The notes: generated by a model not told the origin, from the letters alone. Shown: positions 52,011 to 62,816, counted from the stretch's first letter. The stretch: 64,000 bases of DNA from Mycobacterium paraffinicum (GCF_001907675.1 NZ_MPNT01000026.1:14946-78945), one strand, 5' to 3'. Made by a program: numbers and translations.

Positions 52011-52519
52011 GGACGCCACCTGCTGGTCGTGTGGACCACCTGCCCGCCGGACCCCACCGGGCCGCGCGGGTAGAGGTGCCAGGTCCGCCAACGCCAGCCC
52101 GCCGCGTCGGGTTCGGCGGCCAACGCGGTCAGCGCGGCGTCGTCACCGGGGAAAGATCCGCCGAGCCAACCCTTTTCGCGGGCACAGCGATCACGAAGGT
52201 CATGCGCCAGGCGGCGGAAGGTGCCCTCGTCGTAGGTGTCGATGCGGGACTCCAGGGAGTAGCCGGGCGCGGCCGTGCGCTCCGGCAGGTCGACGCCGAG
52301 GCCGCGCGCCGTGCACGAAACCTCTTCGGAGAACGGGCCCGCGGCGTGCTCGACCGTGACGATGTGCGACGCGCCGAGGACCCCGAGCAACAAGGCACCG
52401 CCGCCGGGGTGGTGCAGCAGGCAGGTCGCCAGCGGTGGCGGTGCGGGCGCGTTGAGCGCAAGTCCGAGCCTTTGCCCCGAAACGTCGCAAGGGGTTACTG
52501 CGAGCTGATGAAGCGGCAC
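52007..52519 (-). CDS. DUF2617-family protein
   Basis: A 170-residue cytosolic protein of the DUF2617 family (Rv2598-like), with LGVLGASHIVTVEHAAGPFSEEVSC in the middle and CAREKGWLGGSFPGDDAALTAL near the end. Function unknown. It is always seen, in my recollection, with the DUF4178/DUF4247/DUF350/speE set, which suggests a joint role at the membrane. Confidence 0.8.
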   Translation of the reverse strand: MPLHQLAVTPCDVSGQRLGLALNAPAPPPLATCLLHHPGGGALLLGVLGASHIVTVEHAAGPFSEEVSCTARGLGVDLPERTAAPGYSLESRIDTYDEGTFRRLAHDLRDRCAREKGWLGGSFPGDDAALTALAAEPDAAGWRWRTWHLYPRGPVGSGGQVVHTTSRWRP

Positions 52520-52529
52520 CGGCGCGTTC

Positions 52530-53141
52530 CTAGGAGGACGACGGCGGGGGCGCGGGATACACGGTCAGCTCGCCGGCCAGCACCGGCTTGCCGGTCGAAA
52601 CCTCCCACGGCATGCCCGGCGCCCAGCGCTCGAACGAAAGCAGCAGCGATTCATCGGAGTTGGCGCAGTCGACGAACTCCATCTCGCCGCCCGCGGGCAG
52701 GCCCGTGGTGCCCTCGGTGGTGAACGAGGCGCGACCGCGTTCGGACTCGTGAAACGTCACCCCGTCGACGACGTACTGGCCGCCCGGCTGCAGCGCGAGG
52801 TCCTTGCGGCTGACCCACATCGCCAGCTCGAGCCGCCCGTCGTCCTCCTCGACGCTGAACCAGATCGGCTGGTCGCCGCCCTCCAACAGGTGCTCCCACC
52901 ACACGAACGGGCCCTCGCGGTAGGTCACCGATCCGCGCACCACGTAATCGACGCCGCCGTAGCTCACGATCGCGCCGGGGCCGAGTTGCCGCGGACCGAA
53001 CTCCGGCATCGCGTTGAACGAGAGGGGATCCTGGCGACCGCGTGGGGGACTCGGTTGCTTGGGGCGCCGCAAAGCGATGACGAGTACGACGATGGACGCG
53101 ATGAACAGCACGATCGCGATAACGACCAGCAATGATCCCAC
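52530..53141 (-). CDS. DUF4178-family membrane-anchored protein (Rv2597-like)
   Basis: A 203-residue protein with one N-terminal membrane helix (about 3-25) and a beta-rich DUF4178 domain: GPGAIVSYGGVDYVVRGSVTYREGPFVWWEHLLEGG and WFSVEEDDGRLELAMW. GTG start preceded by GGAAGG at 6 nt. First gene of the speE operon, divergent from ruvC. Confidence 0.82.
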   Translation of the reverse strand: MGSLLVVIAIVLFIASIVVLVIALRRPKQPSPPRGRQDPLSFNAMPEFGPRQLGPGAIVSYGGVDYVVRGSVTYREGPFVWWEHLLEGGDQPIWFSVEEDDGRLELAMWVSRKDLALQPGGQYVVDGVTFHESERGRASFTTEGTTGLPAGGEMEFVDCANSDESLLLSFERWAPGMPWEVSTGKPVLAGELTVYPAPPPSSS

Positions 53142-53289
53142 GCGAAACCTTCCGTTGCCACCTGTCTTGAGCGAACGTGGGGTAAAGCTAACAGCTTTTC
53201 GTTGAGTTCGGCGCTGTAACGTCGCGCGGCGGAATTGGCAGTACCGCCGCGTGTCCTGCGCGGAGCCGTCGGTGCCGGCCGCTAGGGTA

Positions 53290-53305
53290 TCGAACAGCTG
53301 TTCTA
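53290..53305. promoter_or_regulatory. LexA/SOS box upstream of ruvC
   Basis: TCGAACAGCTGTTCTA departs from the mycobacterial LexA consensus TCGAAC-N4-GTTCGA by one base. It lies just downstream of a TAGGGT -10-like hexamer (53284-53289) and 17 bp before the ruvC start, placing the ruvCAB operon under SOS control. Confidence 0.85.
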
Positions 53306-53321
53306 CAGGTGGGAGCGGGCA

Positions 53322-53876
53322 ATGCGCGTGATGGGCGTCGACCCCGGACTGACCCGATGCGGACTGTCGGTCGTGGAAACTGGGCGCGGGCGAAACGTGG
53401 TCGCGCTGGACGTGGACGTGGTGCGGACGCCGTCGGACGCGCCGCTGGCCGAGCGGCTGCTGGCCATCAGCGATGCCGTCGAGCACTGGCTGGCCACGCA
53501 CCAACCGGACGTCGTCGCCGTCGAGCGGGTGTTCTCCCAGCTGAACGTGTCGACGGTGATGGGCACCGCGCAGGCCGGCGGCGTGGTCGCGCTGGCGGCG
53601 GCCAAGCGCGGCATCGACGTGCACTTCCACACCCCGAGCGAGGTCAAGGCCGCCGTCACGGGCAACGGCGCGGCGGACAAGGCTCAGGTGACCGCGATGG
53701 TCACGAAAATCCTTGCGTTACAAGCAAAGCCGACTCCCGCGGACGCCGCGGACGCGCTGGCGTTGGCGATCTGCCATTGCTGGCGGGCGCCGATGCTGGC
53801 CCGGATGGCGGCGGCCGAGGCGCTGGCCGCGCAACAGCGGCACGCGTACCTCGCCAAGCTGAAGGCCGCGCGATGA
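53322..53876 (+). CDS. ruvC: Holliday junction resolvase RuvC
   Basis: A 184-residue RNase H-fold endonuclease that resolves Holliday junctions. Acidic catalytic residues are visible in [11 protein letters not shown] (Asp), [12 protein letters not shown] (Glu) and the C-terminal [15 protein letters not shown] (Asp pair). ATG start with GGGAG upstream. The gene overlaps ruvA by 4 bp. Confidence 0.97.
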   Translation: MRVMGVDPGLTRCGLSVVETGRGRNVVALDVDVVRTPSDAPLAERLLAISDAVEHWLATHQPDVVAVERVFSQLNVSTVMGTAQAGGVVALAAAKRGIDVHFHTPSEVKAAVTGNGAADKAQVTAMVTKILALQAKPTPADAADALALAICHCWRAPMLARMAAAEALAAQQRHAYLAKLKAAR

Positions 53877-54469
53877 TCGCCTCGGTGCGCGGTGAGGTGC
53901 TCGAGGTGGCGCTCGACCACGCCGTCATCGAGGCGGCCGGTGTCGGCTACCGGGTGAACGCGACGCCGTCGACGCTGGCGACGTTGCGCACCGGGACCGA
54001 GGCGCGGCTGATCACCGCGATGGTGGTGCGCGAGGACTCGATGACGCTGTACGGGTTCGGCGACGCCGAGACCCGCGACCTGTTCCTGACCCTGCTGACC
54101 GTGTCGGGGGTTGGCCCGCGGCTGGCGATGGCGACGCTGGCGGTTCACGACGCCGTGGCGCTGCGGCAGGTGCTGCACGACAGCGACGTGGTTGCGCTGA
54201 CCCGGGTCCCCGGCATCGGCAAGCGCGGCGCCGAACGGATGGTGCTCGAGCTGCGCGACAAGGTGGGCGCGGCGGTGTCGGCGGGCGCACCCGCGTCCGC
54301 GGTGAACGGGCACGCGGTGCGCGGGCCGGTGGTCGAGGCCCTGGTCGGCCTCGGCTTCGCCGTCAAGCAGGCCGAGGAGGCCACCGACAAGGTGTTGGCC
54401 ACCGAACAGGACGCGACGACGTCCGGCGCCCTGCGCGCCGCTTTATCGCTGCTGGGTAAGTCGCGATGA
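53873..54469 (+). CDS. ruvA: Holliday junction branch-migration protein RuvA
   Basis: A 198-residue RuvA with the three domains: the OB fold ([12 protein letters not shown]), the helix-hairpin-helix pair ([13 protein letters not shown] and [19 protein letters not shown]), and the flexible linker to domain III ([23 protein letters not shown]) that contacts RuvB. Overlaps ruvC and ruvB by 4 bp each. Confidence 0.97.
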   Translation: MIASVRGEVLEVALDHAVIEAAGVGYRVNATPSTLATLRTGTEARLITAMVVREDSMTLYGFGDAETRDLFLTLLTVSGVGPRLAMATLAVHDAVALRQVLHDSDVVALTRVPGIGKRGAERMVLELRDKVGAAVSAGAPASAVNGHAVRGPVVEALVGLGFAVKQAEEATDKVLATEQDATTSGALRAALSLLGKSR

Positions 54470-55512
54470 CCGACGACTTCGCCGACCGCGAGCTGTCCCC
54501 GGCGCTGGCCGTCGGGGAGGGCGACGTCGACGTCAGCCTGCGGCCGCGGTCGCTGGGGGAATTCATCGGCCAGCCGCGGGTGCGCGAACAGCTCCAGCTG
54601 GTCATCGAGGGGGCCAAGAACCGCGGCGGCACGCCGGATCACATCCTGCTGTCGGGGCCGCCGGGGCTGGGCAAGACGTCGCTGGCCATGATCATCGCCG
54701 CCGAGCTCGGGTCGTCGTTGCGGGTGACGTCGGGTCCCGCCCTGGAGCGCGCCGGTGACCTGGCCGCGATGCTGTCCAACCTGGTCGAGCACGACGTGCT
54801 GTTCATCGACGAGATTCACCGCATCGCCCGGCCCGCCGAGGAAATGCTGTACCTGGCGATGGAGGACTTCCGCGTCGACGTGGTGGTCGGCAAAGGCCCC
54901 GGGGCGACGTCCATACCCCTGGAGGTGGCGCCCTTCACCCTGGTCGGCGCCACCACCCGGTCCGGCGCGCTGACCGGTCCGCTGCGCGACCGGTTCGGGT
55001 TCACCGCCCACATGGACTTCTACGAACCCGTCGAGCTGGAGCTGGTGCTGGCCCGCTCCGCCGGCATCCTCGGCATCGAGCTGGGCGCCGAGGCGGCCGA
55101 GGAGATCGCCCGGCGCTCGCGGGGGACGCCGCGCATCGCCAACCGGCTGCTGCGCCGGGTCCGCGACTTCGCCGAGGTGCGCGCCGACGGGGTGATCACC
55201 CGCGACGTCGCCAAGGCCGCGCTGGCGGTCTACGACGTCGACGAACTCGGTCTGGACCGGCTGGACCGGGCGGTGTTATCGGCCCTGACCCGCAGCTTCG
55301 GCGGCGGCCCGGTCGGGGTCTCCACGCTGGCGGTGGCCGTGGGGGAAGAGGCCGCCACCGTCGAGGAGGTGTGCGAGCCGTTCCTGGTCCGCGCTGGGAT
55401 GGTCGCCCGCACGCCGCGGGGCCGGGTGGCCACCGCGCAGGCATGGACACACCTGGGCTTGAACCCGCCGGCGGGCGTCACCGGGTTGGGCCAACCCGGT
55501 CTGTTCGATTAG
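54466..55512 (+). CDS. ruvB: Holliday junction branch-migration helicase RuvB
   Basis: A 348-residue AAA+ ATPase that drives branch migration on RuvA-bound junctions. Walker [12 protein letters not shown] (about 64-74), Walker [10 protein letters not shown] (about 112-120), sensor 1 [17 protein letters not shown] with the arginine finger, and the C-terminal winged helix ([20 protein letters not shown]) are complete. Confidence 0.98.
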   Translation: MTDDFADRELSPALAVGEGDVDVSLRPRSLGEFIGQPRVREQLQLVIEGAKNRGGTPDHILLSGPPGLGKTSLAMIIAAELGSSLRVTSGPALERAGDLAAMLSNLVEHDVLFIDEIHRIARPAEEMLYLAMEDFRVDVVVGKGPGATSIPLEVAPFTLVGATTRSGALTGPLRDRFGFTAHMDFYEPVELELVLARSAGILGIELGAEAAEEIARRSRGTPRIANRLLRRVRDFAEVRADGVITRDVAKAALAVYDVDELGLDRLDRAVLSALTRSFGGGPVGVSTLAVAVGEEAATVEEVCEPFLVRAGMVARTPRGRVATAQAWTHLGLNPPAGVTGLGQPGLFD

Positions 55513-55723
55513 TGGCCAGGCCCCATTTGCGGCCAAATCGTGACCTTTGCGGCTGAGCCGGCGAGCGACCGTTCCCGGCTCCGCTTTTCTGCCTGCTCAG
55601 AAGGCCGCTGCGGCGGCGATCGCGCTCCCGCTCACCGGCCATAGCCACCACCTGCGCGGGTTACCCGCCGGCATCGCCGGGTAACCAGGCTCACAGCAGT
55701 AATACCTGTTAAAGGAGATTCCG

Positions 55724-56398
55724 ATGAGGACCACGCGCTATGACAATGAACGCCCTCGCGCGCTGTACATGCCACGTACCCGCGGCGCGCTAACCGGGCT
55801 GCTCCTGATTCTGTTGGGTGCTTGGGGCGCACTGGTGCCGTTCTTCGGGCCCAACGTCGACTGGGCCTACCTGACCGACCCCGCATGGACGTGGACCGCG
55901 ACCAAGGGATGGCTCGAGGTACTCCCCGGTGCCGCCACGGCACTGGGTGGCCTGCTGGTGCTCCTGTCCGGCAATCGCGCCAGCGCCGTGTTCGGCGGTT
56001 GGTTGGCCGTCCTCGGCGGCGCCTGGTTCGTGGTCGGCCGCGCGTTCGCCTCGACCCTTGGCCTCGGGGACCTCGGTCAGCCGGCAGCGGCGACGGACCT
56101 GAAGCGCGCATTGCTCGAGATCAGCTACTTCACCGGCCTGGGCGCCCTGATCGTGTTCCTGGGCGGGGCGGCCGTGGCGCGCACGGCGGTTCGGCACGCG
56201 CGCGACGTCGTGGTGACGGAACCCGCCCCGGTGGCGGCCGGCGCCGTGCCGGCGGGTGAGCCGGCCGTCTACGACGAGACGCGCGGTGTGACCGCGGCGC
56301 GGACAGACCGGGTGGAAGCCGAACCCCGCGGGCGTGGCTTCTTCGGTCGGCGCGCCGGTGGCGGCCTGTTCCACCGGCACCACCACGCCGGCGTGTAA
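55724..56398 (+). CDS. Membrane protein, paralogue of the product at 57044
   Basis: A 224-residue protein with four membrane helices (about 25-48, 72-92, 98-118, 142-165) and a long charged C-terminal tail. It shares its plan and sequence blocks with the second paralogue: LYMPRTRGALTGLLLILLGAWGALVPF, GWLEVLPGAATALGGLLVLLSGNR, GGWLAVLGGAWFVVGR and [40 protein letters not shown] precedes the ATG. A hairpin with a 9-bp stem (55657-55684) lies in the leader. I do not recognise the family. Confidence 0.82.
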   Translation: MRTTRYDNERPRALYMPRTRGALTGLLLILLGAWGALVPFFGPNVDWAYLTDPAWTWTATKGWLEVLPGAATALGGLLVLLSGNRASAVFGGWLAVLGGAWFVVGRAFASTLGLGDLGQPAAATDLKRALLEISYFTGLGALIVFLGGAAVARTAVRHARDVVVTEPAPVAAGAVPAGEPAVYDETRGVTAARTDRVEAEPRGRGFFGRRAGGGLFHRHHHAGV

Positions 56399-56413
56399 CT
56401 ACCCACGCGGGAG

Positions 56414-56440
56414 GCGCCGGTAGCCCTTGGCTACCGGCGC
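56414..56440 (+). terminator. Rho-independent-type terminator
   Basis: A perfect 12-bp stem (GCGCCGGTAGCC with its complement) and 3-nt loop, followed by TCTTTCG, lies 16 bp after the stop of the first paralogue. Confidence 0.85.
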
Positions 56441-56527
56441 TCTTTCGCGTCTGGGCCCGCCGGACGACCGCGTGTCGGTAGAGTTCAGCGTGCCCACGGC
56501 GCAGGCCTCGACCCCCGAGGAGGAGCG

Positions 56528-56914
56528 ATGATCACCGCCGGGTTGGTATTCGCCGGGCTGGCGGCTTTATTGCACGTCTACATCTTCGTGATGGAATCGT
56601 TGACCTGGACCTCGCCGCGCACCCGCGCCACGTTCGGCACGACGGCCGAGGAGGCCGAGACCACCAAGCTGCTGGCTTTCAACCAAGGCTTCTACAACCT
56701 GTTCCTGGCCGTGCTCACCGGCCTTGGCATCGCGTCGATTGTCTTGCGACACAACGCCGTTGGTGCGACGCTCATCTTCGCCGGCGTCGGGTCCATGGCC
56801 GCGGCCGCGGTGGTCCTGCTGCTGTCCGCGCCGGAGAAGGCGCGGGCCGCGGCGACCCAGGGCGCCTTTCCGGCCATCGCTATCGTGCTGTTGCTACTCG
56901 GCCTCACCCGTTAA
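56528..56914 (+). CDS. DUF1304-family membrane protein
   Basis: A 128-residue protein with four membrane helices matching DUF1304: FAGLAALLHVYIFVMESLTW in the first helix, TKLLAFNQGFYNLFLAVLTGLG in the second (the NQG-Y-N motif is typical), and two further hydrophobic helices. Function unknown. GGAGGAG lies just before the ATG. The gene is preceded by a terminator, so it probably has its own promoter. Confidence 0.88.
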   Translation: MITAGLVFAGLAALLHVYIFVMESLTWTSPRTRATFGTTAEEAETTKLLAFNQGFYNLFLAVLTGLGIASIVLRHNAVGATLIFAGVGSMAAAAVVLLLSAPEKARAAATQGAFPAIAIVLLLLGLTR

Positions 56915-57043
56915 CAACTGTCTCACCAGCCCCAATCGTCACGGGGGCGGGCTCGCCTGCGCCCATCCGATGGGTTACGAGTGGAAATGGTCGGGTACCC
57001 ATGTCGCGCCGGAAATAGGCCCGGTATTCAACGAGGGGATGTC

Positions 57044-57733
57044 ATGAAATACGCAGAAGACGACCAAACCCGCGGGCTGAGCATGCCGCGTTCGCGTGGC
57101 GCGGTCAGCGGACTGCTTCTGGTCATTCTGGGAGCTTGGGGGGCGTTAATACCGTTTGTCGGACCGCGCTTTAATTTCGCCTACACGCCCGATCGGGAGT
57201 GGGCATGGAGCACGGCTCGAGGGTGGCTCGAGGTTCTGCCTGGTGCCGCGACCGTCCTGGGCGGTCTCTTGCTGATCGTCGCCGGAAACCGCGTCGCCGC
57301 GATGCTGGGCGGCTGGCTGGCGGTCCTGGCCGGCGCCTGGTTCGTCGTCGGTGGTCAGCTGGCGCCGCTGCTGGGAATCGGCTCCGCCGGTGACCCGATC
57401 GCCGCGACCGAGCGCAAGCGCGCGGTCCTCGAGGTCAGCTATTTCTCCGGACTGGGTGCGCTGATCGTCTTCGTGGGCGGTGTGGTGCTGGCGCGCACGG
57501 CCGTGCGGCTGGCGCGTGACGTGCAGCCCGTCGCACCGGCGGCCGCGGCAACGCCGGGCGTCGAACCGTACCGGGAGTCGACGTATGAGCCGGCCGAGGT
57601 GTCCTCCGGCGCGCTGACCAAGCCACGGACGGCTGCCGACCCGGAACCGAAGCGCGGGTGGCGCCGCCAGCGCCCGGGCGCGGCGTCGGGCGCCAATGCC
57701 GCGTACCTGCGCTGGCCGCACCCTTCCCAGTAA
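57044..57733 (+). CDS. Membrane protein, paralogue of the product at 55724
   Basis: A 229-residue four-helix membrane protein that repeats the blocks of the paralogue: MPRSRGAVSGLLLVILGAWGALIPFVGP, RGWLEVLPGAATVLGGLLLIVAGNR, GGWLAVLAGAWFVVGGQL and VLEVSYFSGLGALIVFVGGVVLARTAVRLARDV. Its charged, Pro- and Ala-rich tail differs. GAGGGG lies 5 nt before the ATG at 57044. Duplication of an ancestral gene is evident, with the DUF1304 gene between the copies. Confidence 0.82.
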   Translation: MKYAEDDQTRGLSMPRSRGAVSGLLLVILGAWGALIPFVGPRFNFAYTPDREWAWSTARGWLEVLPGAATVLGGLLLIVAGNRVAAMLGGWLAVLAGAWFVVGGQLAPLLGIGSAGDPIAATERKRAVLEVSYFSGLGALIVFVGGVVLARTAVRLARDVQPVAPAAAATPGVEPYRESTYEPAEVSSGALTKPRTAADPEPKRGWRRQRPGAASGANAAYLRWPHPSQ

Positions 57734-57745
57734 CGCGCACGCAGA

Positions 57746-57787
57746 AAGACCGATCGCCAGCCTGAAGCCAGGCTGGCGATCGGTCTT
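57746..57787. terminator. Strong bidirectional hairpin terminator
   Basis: A perfect 18-bp stem (57746-57763 with 57770-57787) and a 6-nt loop separate the convergent membrane protein gene and the carboxylic acid reductase gene. The stem begins with AA and ends with TT, so either direction gains a short U run. Confidence 0.88.
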
Positions 57788-57794
57788 GGGTGCC

Positions 57795-60700
57795 TTACAG
57801 CAGTCCGAGCAACTGCAGGTCGGTGATGTACTTGACGATGATCGGCGCCGAGACATGCGGAATGTCTTTGTCGGGGCCGATTTTCGCCTCCTGCACCGCG
57901 GCGCGGAAGCGGTCGGTCGGTGCCATCGAACCGTTGATCGGCTTCTCGGGCTTCTGATAATTGTGCAGCAGCGGCAGCAGCGAGTACTGGCGCTGCCGCT
58001 CCGGCAGGCCCCGCATCGTCTGCTCGAACCGCCGCAGCCATTCGCCGTAGTCGGCGATGCGCTGGATCCCGTAGCCCGCCTCGATCAGCCAGTCGACGTA
58101 CTCGTCGAGGCCGATGCCGTCGTCGTACGGGTTCATCACGTGGTACGTCTGGAACCCAGTCCCACGGGAGCCCTCGTCCAGCACCTGCGTCCCCAGTGTG
58201 GAGATCGCCGCGGCGATGAACTCGACGGGCAGGCCGTCGTAGTGCGAACGCTGGCGGTTGCCCTCGGCGTCCAGCTCGTAGAACGAACCGGGCGCGACAC
58301 CGGTAGCGACCAGGCTCAGCATCAGCCGGGTGAACATGTCCGGCAGGTTGAGCTGGCCGGCGTAGGTGATGTCGGCCAGGATCATGTCGCACCGGAACAC
58401 CGCCACGGGCAGGCCGCACAGGTCGTGCGCCTCGCGGAGCAGCACCTCGCCGGCCCACTTGCTGTTGCCGTAGCCGTTGGCGTAGTCGTCGTTGATCGCG
58501 CGGGTGGGGCTGATCTGCCGGATGTCGGCGTCCTCGACGAACTGTCCGGGCTTGATCTGGTCACCGACGCCGATCGTCGACACGTAGGTGTACGGCTTCA
58601 GCTTGGTGGTGAGCGCGATCCGGATGAGCTCGGCGGTGCCGAGCGCATTGGGGCCGAACAGCTCGCTGTACGGCAGCACGTGGTTGACCAGCGCGGCCGG
58701 GTCGACGATCAAGTCGACCGTGTCGGCGAGCCGCTGCCAGGTCTGCTGGTCCAGGCCGAGGTTGGCCTCGCCCTTGTCGCCGGCGACGACCTCCAGGTGG
58801 TCGGCGGCAAGCTCCCGGTAGTGCGCCAGAAGCTTGGGGTCTCCACTGTCGAAGGTCTTGTCCAGCCGGGCGCGCGCCTCCGCGTCGGACTTGGCCCGAA
58901 CCAGGGCGATCACCTTGCCGTCGACCATGTCCATCCGCTCGAGCCATTCCAGCGCCAGGTAGCGGCCCAGGAAGCCGGTCGCTCCGGTCAGCAGCACGGT
59001 GCGGACCTCGGCGGTCGCCTTCGGCAGGCTGGGCGCGGCGGCCAGCGTCTCGGCCTCGAGGAACTTGTCCAGGGTCAGGTCGCGGGCGTGCACCTCGGTC
59101 GCGTCACGGCCGTGGACGGCGGCGAAGGTGGGCCGCTTGGTGCCCTGCCGCTCGCCCTCGATGTAGTGGGCGATGGCCTGCAGGTCACTGGCCGGACTCA
59201 CGATCACGCCGACGGGGACGTCGATGTCGAAGATCTCGCGCAGCAGGTTCCCGAACGTCAACGCCGACAACGAGTCTCCGCCGAGGTCGGTGAAGTGCGC
59301 GTCGGGCGTCAGCTCGCTGCTCGCCGTGCCCAGCATGGCCGCGGCGGCCCGGCTCACGGTCTGCAGCACGGGCGCGTTCGCGCCGTTGCGCCGCAGTTCG
59401 GCCAGCTCGTTGGCCTGCCCCTCGGCCAGCTCGGCGTAGAGCTGCTCGAGCCGCTCGCCGTAATGCTGCTTCAACTTCGGCCACGCCAGCTTGCGGATCC
59501 CGGTCAGCAGACCGTTCTCCAGGCTGAACGGGGTGGTCTCGATGATGAAGTCGCGCGGCACCTCGTAGGACTGCAGGCCGGCCTGGCGCGCGACGTTCTG
59601 CAGCGAGTCGGCGATCCTGGGCTTGAGTGTCTCCAGGTCGCCCGAGGCCAGTGCCTCCTCGGTGGGGACCACGACGGCAAGCAGGTAGGGCTGCGAACTG
59701 TTGCCGTAGACGTAGATCTGGCGCACCAGCGGGCTGTTGCCGAACTCGGCCTCCAGCTTGGCCAGGGTGACGAACTCGCCCTGCGCCAGCTTCAGCACGT
59801 TGTTGCGGCGGTCGACGTACACCAGCTTGTCGGGCGCGACCTCGGCGAAGACGTCGCCGGTCCGGTAGTAGCCCTCCTCGTCGAACACGTTGGCGGTGGT
59901 CTCGGCCCGCTTGTAGTAGCCGGGGAACATGTTCTCGGTCCGCAGCAACAACTCGCCCCTTGGGTGGGGCCGGTCGGTGCGGAAGTAGCCCAGGTCCGGC
60001 ACGTCGACGAGCTTGTAGTCGATCACCGGCGGGCGCTGAACCTCGCCGTCGAACAGCACCATGCCGGCCTCGGTGGAGCCGTAGCCGTCCATCAGGTGCA
60101 TTTCGAGCAGCGATTCGACCCAGGCGCGCAGCTCCGGCGAGGTGGGCGCCGAGCCCGTCATCGCGAAGATGTACCGCCCGCCCAACAGGTACTGGCGCTG
60201 CTCGGCCAGCACCTCGGCCTCGATCGCGGCACGGTCGCCGCCGTCGGCCAGCCGCCGTTCGACGACGCGCTGGAATTCGCCGAACAGCGTCTCCCAGATG
60301 CGCGGCACGAAGTTCAGCTCGGTGGGCCGCACCAGCTCGAGGTCCTCGAGCAGGGTCGACAGGTCGCTCTTGGCCGCGAAGTAGGCCGTGCCGCCGTTGC
60401 CCAGCGTGCCGTAGAGGACGCCGCGGCCCATGACGTGGCTCATCGGCATGAAGTTCAGGGTGATCGACGCGGCGCTCTCGCCGAACCAGTTCCTGCTGCC
60501 CCGGCGCCAGATCTTGCCGACGTTGCTCTGCGGGTACATCGCGCCCTTGGGCGCGCCGGTGCTGCCGGAGGTGTAGATCAGCAGGGCCAGCGGGTCGGGC
60601 TCGTCGGTGGCCGGGATCGGCGCGTCCGGCAACGCCTTGCCGCGATCGAGCACCTCGGCGAGCGTTTCCACCGTGACGCCGGCGTCCGCGAGCCGCATGC

Positions 60701-61322
60701 GGGCGGTCTCCACCGCCTCGCGCTCGTCGTCGACCTCGGGGTGGTAATCGAACACCACCAGCTTGGCGGGCCGGTGGCCGCTCAGGATCAGCTCCACGGC
60801 GTCGGGCAGCTGGTTCGCACTCGCCGCGATCACGGTGGGCTCGGTCTCGGCGACGATCGGCTGCAGCGACGTCAGCGACGCGCTGGTCTGCAGCGGGACC
60901 GACACCGCGCTGATCGTCGCCAGGGCCACGTCGATGGTGGTGTAGTCGACGCTGTTGAAGCCCAGCACGCACACCCGGTCACCGGGGTGCACCTCGTCGT
61001 GGGCCCAAGCGCGGCCGAGCGCTGAAACCCGTTGGCTGAGCTCGCGGTAGGTCAGCGTCTGGTAGCGGGAAAGCAACTCCAGCCTGGTGCGTCCGCTCGC
61101 TGAGTCCTTGACGAACTCCACCGCGCGGTGCGCCAACGCGGGGCGGTCCGCGTACCCCTCGAGCACCGTCCGGATCACCTGCGGGAGGCGCAGCCCGGGC
61201 TGCTCGAGCGCCGCTTCGATCGCCTTGTCGGGGCGGGCGGCGGCGAACTGGGGGTCGTTGGCGGTCAGGTCCTCGATGCGGCGCTCGAGCCGCTCGTCGT
61301 GATTGATGGTCGACATAAACAA
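57795..61322 (-). CDS. fadD9: Carboxylic acid reductase (FadD9)
   Basis: An 1175-residue three-domain enzyme that reduces carboxylic acids to aldehydes using ATP and NADPH. The adenylation domain covers about residues 1-640 ([17 protein letters not shown] near 247; DGYGSTEAG). The carrier domain has the phosphopantetheine Ser in [10 protein letters not shown] (about 683). The reductase domain starts near 770 with the Rossmann motif [17 protein letters not shown] and has the Tyr/Lys pair in [11 protein letters not shown] (about 952). The protein needs a phosphopantetheinyl transferase encoded elsewhere. Mycobacteria may use it in lipid or aldehyde metabolism. The ATG follows AAGGGAA. Confidence 0.97.
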   Translation of the reverse strand: MFMSTINHDERLERRIEDLTANDPQFAAARPDKAIEAALEQPGLRLPQVIRTVLEGYADRPALAHRAVEFVKDSASGRTRLELLSRYQTLTYRELSQRVSALGRAWAHDEVHPGDRVCVLGFNSVDYTTIDVALATISAVSVPLQTSASLTSLQPIVAETEPTVIAASANQLPDAVELILSGHRPAKLVVFDYHPEVDDEREAVETARMRLADAGVTVETLAEVLDRGKALPDAPIPATDEPDPLALLIYTSGSTGAPKGAMYPQSNVGKIWRRGSRNWFGESAASITLNFMPMSHVMGRGVLYGTLGNGGTAYFAAKSDLSTLLEDLELVRPTELNFVPRIWETLFGEFQRVVERRLADGGDRAAIEAEVLAEQRQYLLGGRYIFAMTGSAPTSPELRAWVESLLEMHLMDGYGSTEAGMVLFDGEVQRPPVIDYKLVDVPDLGYFRTDRPHPRGELLLRTENMFPGYYKRAETTANVFDEEGYYRTGDVFAEVAPDKLVYVDRRNNVLKLAQGEFVTLAKLEAEFGNSPLVRQIYVYGNSSQPYLLAVVVPTEEALASGDLETLKPRIADSLQNVARQAGLQSYEVPRDFIIETTPFSLENGLLTGIRKLAWPKLKQHYGERLEQLYAELAEGQANELAELRRNGANAPVLQTVSRAAAAMLGTASSELTPDAHFTDLGGDSLSALTFGNLLREIFDIDVPVGVIVSPASDLQAIAHYIEGERQGTKRPTFAAVHGRDATEVHARDLTLDKFLEAETLAAAPSLPKATAEVRTVLLTGATGFLGRYLALEWLERMDMVDGKVIALVRAKSDAEARARLDKTFDSGDPKLLAHYRELAADHLEVVAGDKGEANLGLDQQTWQRLADTVDLIVDPAALVNHVLPYSELFGPNALGTAELIRIALTTKLKPYTYVSTIGVGDQIKPGQFVEDADIRQISPTRAINDDYANGYGNSKWAGEVLLREAHDLCGLPVAVFRCDMILADITYAGQLNLPDMFTRLMLSLVATGVAPGSFYELDAEGNRQRSHYDGLPVEFIAAAISTLGTQVLDEGSRGTGFQTYHVMNPYDDGIGLDEYVDWLIEAGYGIQRIADYGEWLRRFEQTMRGLPERQRQYSLLPLLHNYQKPEKPINGSMAPTDRFRAAVQEAKIGPDKDIPHVSAPIIVKYITDLQLLGLL

Positions 61323-61466
61323 TTCCCTTGTAATGAAAGATATTGAGTCTTCTCGCGCTGATGCGCTGATGATTAGAACGTTAGCTAAAGTAACGGTATT
61401 CCACCATGGCCGCGCCGCGGCTCACCTTGTGAGGTTGCCCACGCGGCTCGCTCGAGTCCGCCGGTG

Positions 61467-62816
61467 TTACAGGTCGGCCAGCAGTCCCGCCAGGACTTCG
61501 AGGCCCTCGTTCAGCAGCTCGTCGCTGATGGTCAGCGGCGGCAGCAGCCGGATGATGTTGCCGAACATGCCGCAGGTCAAGACGACGACCCCGGCGGCAT
61601 GGGCCGCGGTGGAGAGTTTCTGAGTCAGCTCCGCATCGGGCTCGGCGGTTCCTGACTTCACCAGCTCGATGGCGATCATGGCGCCGCGACCGCGCACCTC
61701 GCCGATCCGGTCATCGCCGGCCTGCAGGCGCAACAACGGTTCGGTGATCAGCCGTTCCAGTTGCCGGGCCCGCTCGATCAGCCCGTCACTTTCGATCGTG
61801 GTAATGGTGGCCAGTGCTGCAGCACAAGCGATGGGGTTTCCGCCGAATGTGCCGCCCAAACCGCCAACGTGCGACGCGTCCATGATTTCCGCGCGGCCGG
61901 TGACGGCCGAGAGCGGCAGTCCGTCGGCGATGCCCTTGGCGGTGCAGATCAGGTCGGGTTCCAGACCTCCCGGGCCCTCGTGCTCGCACGCGAACATCGC
62001 GCCCGTGCGCGCGAAACCGCTCTGCACCTCGTCGGCGATGAACACCACGTCGTTGTTACGGCACCAGCTGAGCAGGGTGGGCAGGAATCCCTCGGCGGGC
62101 ACGATGAAGCCGCCTTCGCCGGCGATCGGTTCGATGACGACCGCGGCGAGGCTGTCGGCGCCGACTTGGTTCTCGATCACGTCGATCGCCCGGGCGGCGG
62201 CCTTCTCTCCGTCGGTGGCCAGCTCCTTGTCGAGCAGGCCGTCCCGGTACGGGTAGGACATCGGAGCCCGGTAGACCTCCGGGGCGAACGGCCCGAAGCC
62301 GCTCTTGTACGGCTTGGACTTGGCGGTGAGCGCCATCGCCAGGTTGGTGCGGCCGTGGTACGCGTGGTTGAACGCCACGACGGCGGGCTTGCGGGTGTAC
62401 GCGCGGGCGACCTTGACGGCGTTCTCGACGGCCTCGGCGCCCGAGTTGAACAGCACCGAGCGCTTCTCGCCGGAGCCCGGCGTGATCCGGTTGAGCTCCT
62501 CGGCGACAGCGACGTACTGCTCGTAGGGCGCAACCATGAAGCAGGTGTGGGTGAACTCGGCGACCTGGGCGCGCACCGCCTCCACCACCCGGGGCGAGGA
62601 GTTGCCGATGGTGGTCACCGCGATGCCCGAGGCCAAGTCGATGAGCCGGTTGCCGTCGACGTCCTCGATGATGCCGCCAAAGGCCCGCGCCACGAACACC
62701 GGTAACGAGACGTTGACCCCATGAGACACCGCCGCCGCGCGCCGTTTGGTCAGCTCCAGCGAAGCGGGACCGGGGATTTCGGTGACCAGCTGGCGAGTCT
62801 GCTCGAGGCCGGCCAC
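61467..62816 (-). CDS. gabT: 4-Aminobutyrate aminotransferase
   Basis: A 449-residue class III PLP-dependent aminotransferase converting GABA plus 2-oxoglutarate to succinate semialdehyde plus glutamate. Segments: FNSGAEAVENAVKVARAYT and FNHAYHGRTNLAMALT (cofactor), VVIEPIAGEGGF, FIADEVQSGFARTG (Asp), and the PLP Lys in LICTAKGIADGLPLSAV. GTG start with GAGGAG about 7 nt upstream. It lies upstream of fadD9 with a 144-bp gap, so the two may be transcribed separately. Confidence 0.94.
   Translation of the reverse strand: MAGLEQTRQLVTEIPGPASLELTKRRAAAVSHGVNVSLPVFVARAFGGIIEDVDGNRLIDLASGIAVTTIGNSSPRVVEAVRAQVAEFTHTCFMVAPYEQYVAVAEELNRITPGSGEKRSVLFNSGAEAVENAVKVARAYTRKPAVVAFNHAYHGRTNLAMALTAKSKPYKSGFGPFAPEVYRAPMSYPYRDGLLDKELATDGEKAAARAIDVIENQVGADSLAAVVIEPIAGEGGFIVPAEGFLPTLLSWCRNNDVVFIADEVQSGFARTGAMFACEHEGPGGLEPDLICTAKGIADGLPLSAVTGRAEIMDASHVGGLGGTFGGNPIACAAALATITTIESDGLIERARQLERLITEPLLRLQAGDDRIGEVRGRGAMIAIELVKSGTAEPDAELTQKLSTAAHAAGVVVLTCGMFGNIIRLLPPLTISDELLNEGLEVLAGLLADL

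Noticed and set aside
57696..61025. Open frame of about 1109 codons opposite fadD9
   Set aside because: It is the antisense of a well-supported gene. In DNA with high GC at third codon positions such long mirror frames arise often; the product has low-complexity Arg/Gly/His/Val composition and no domain.
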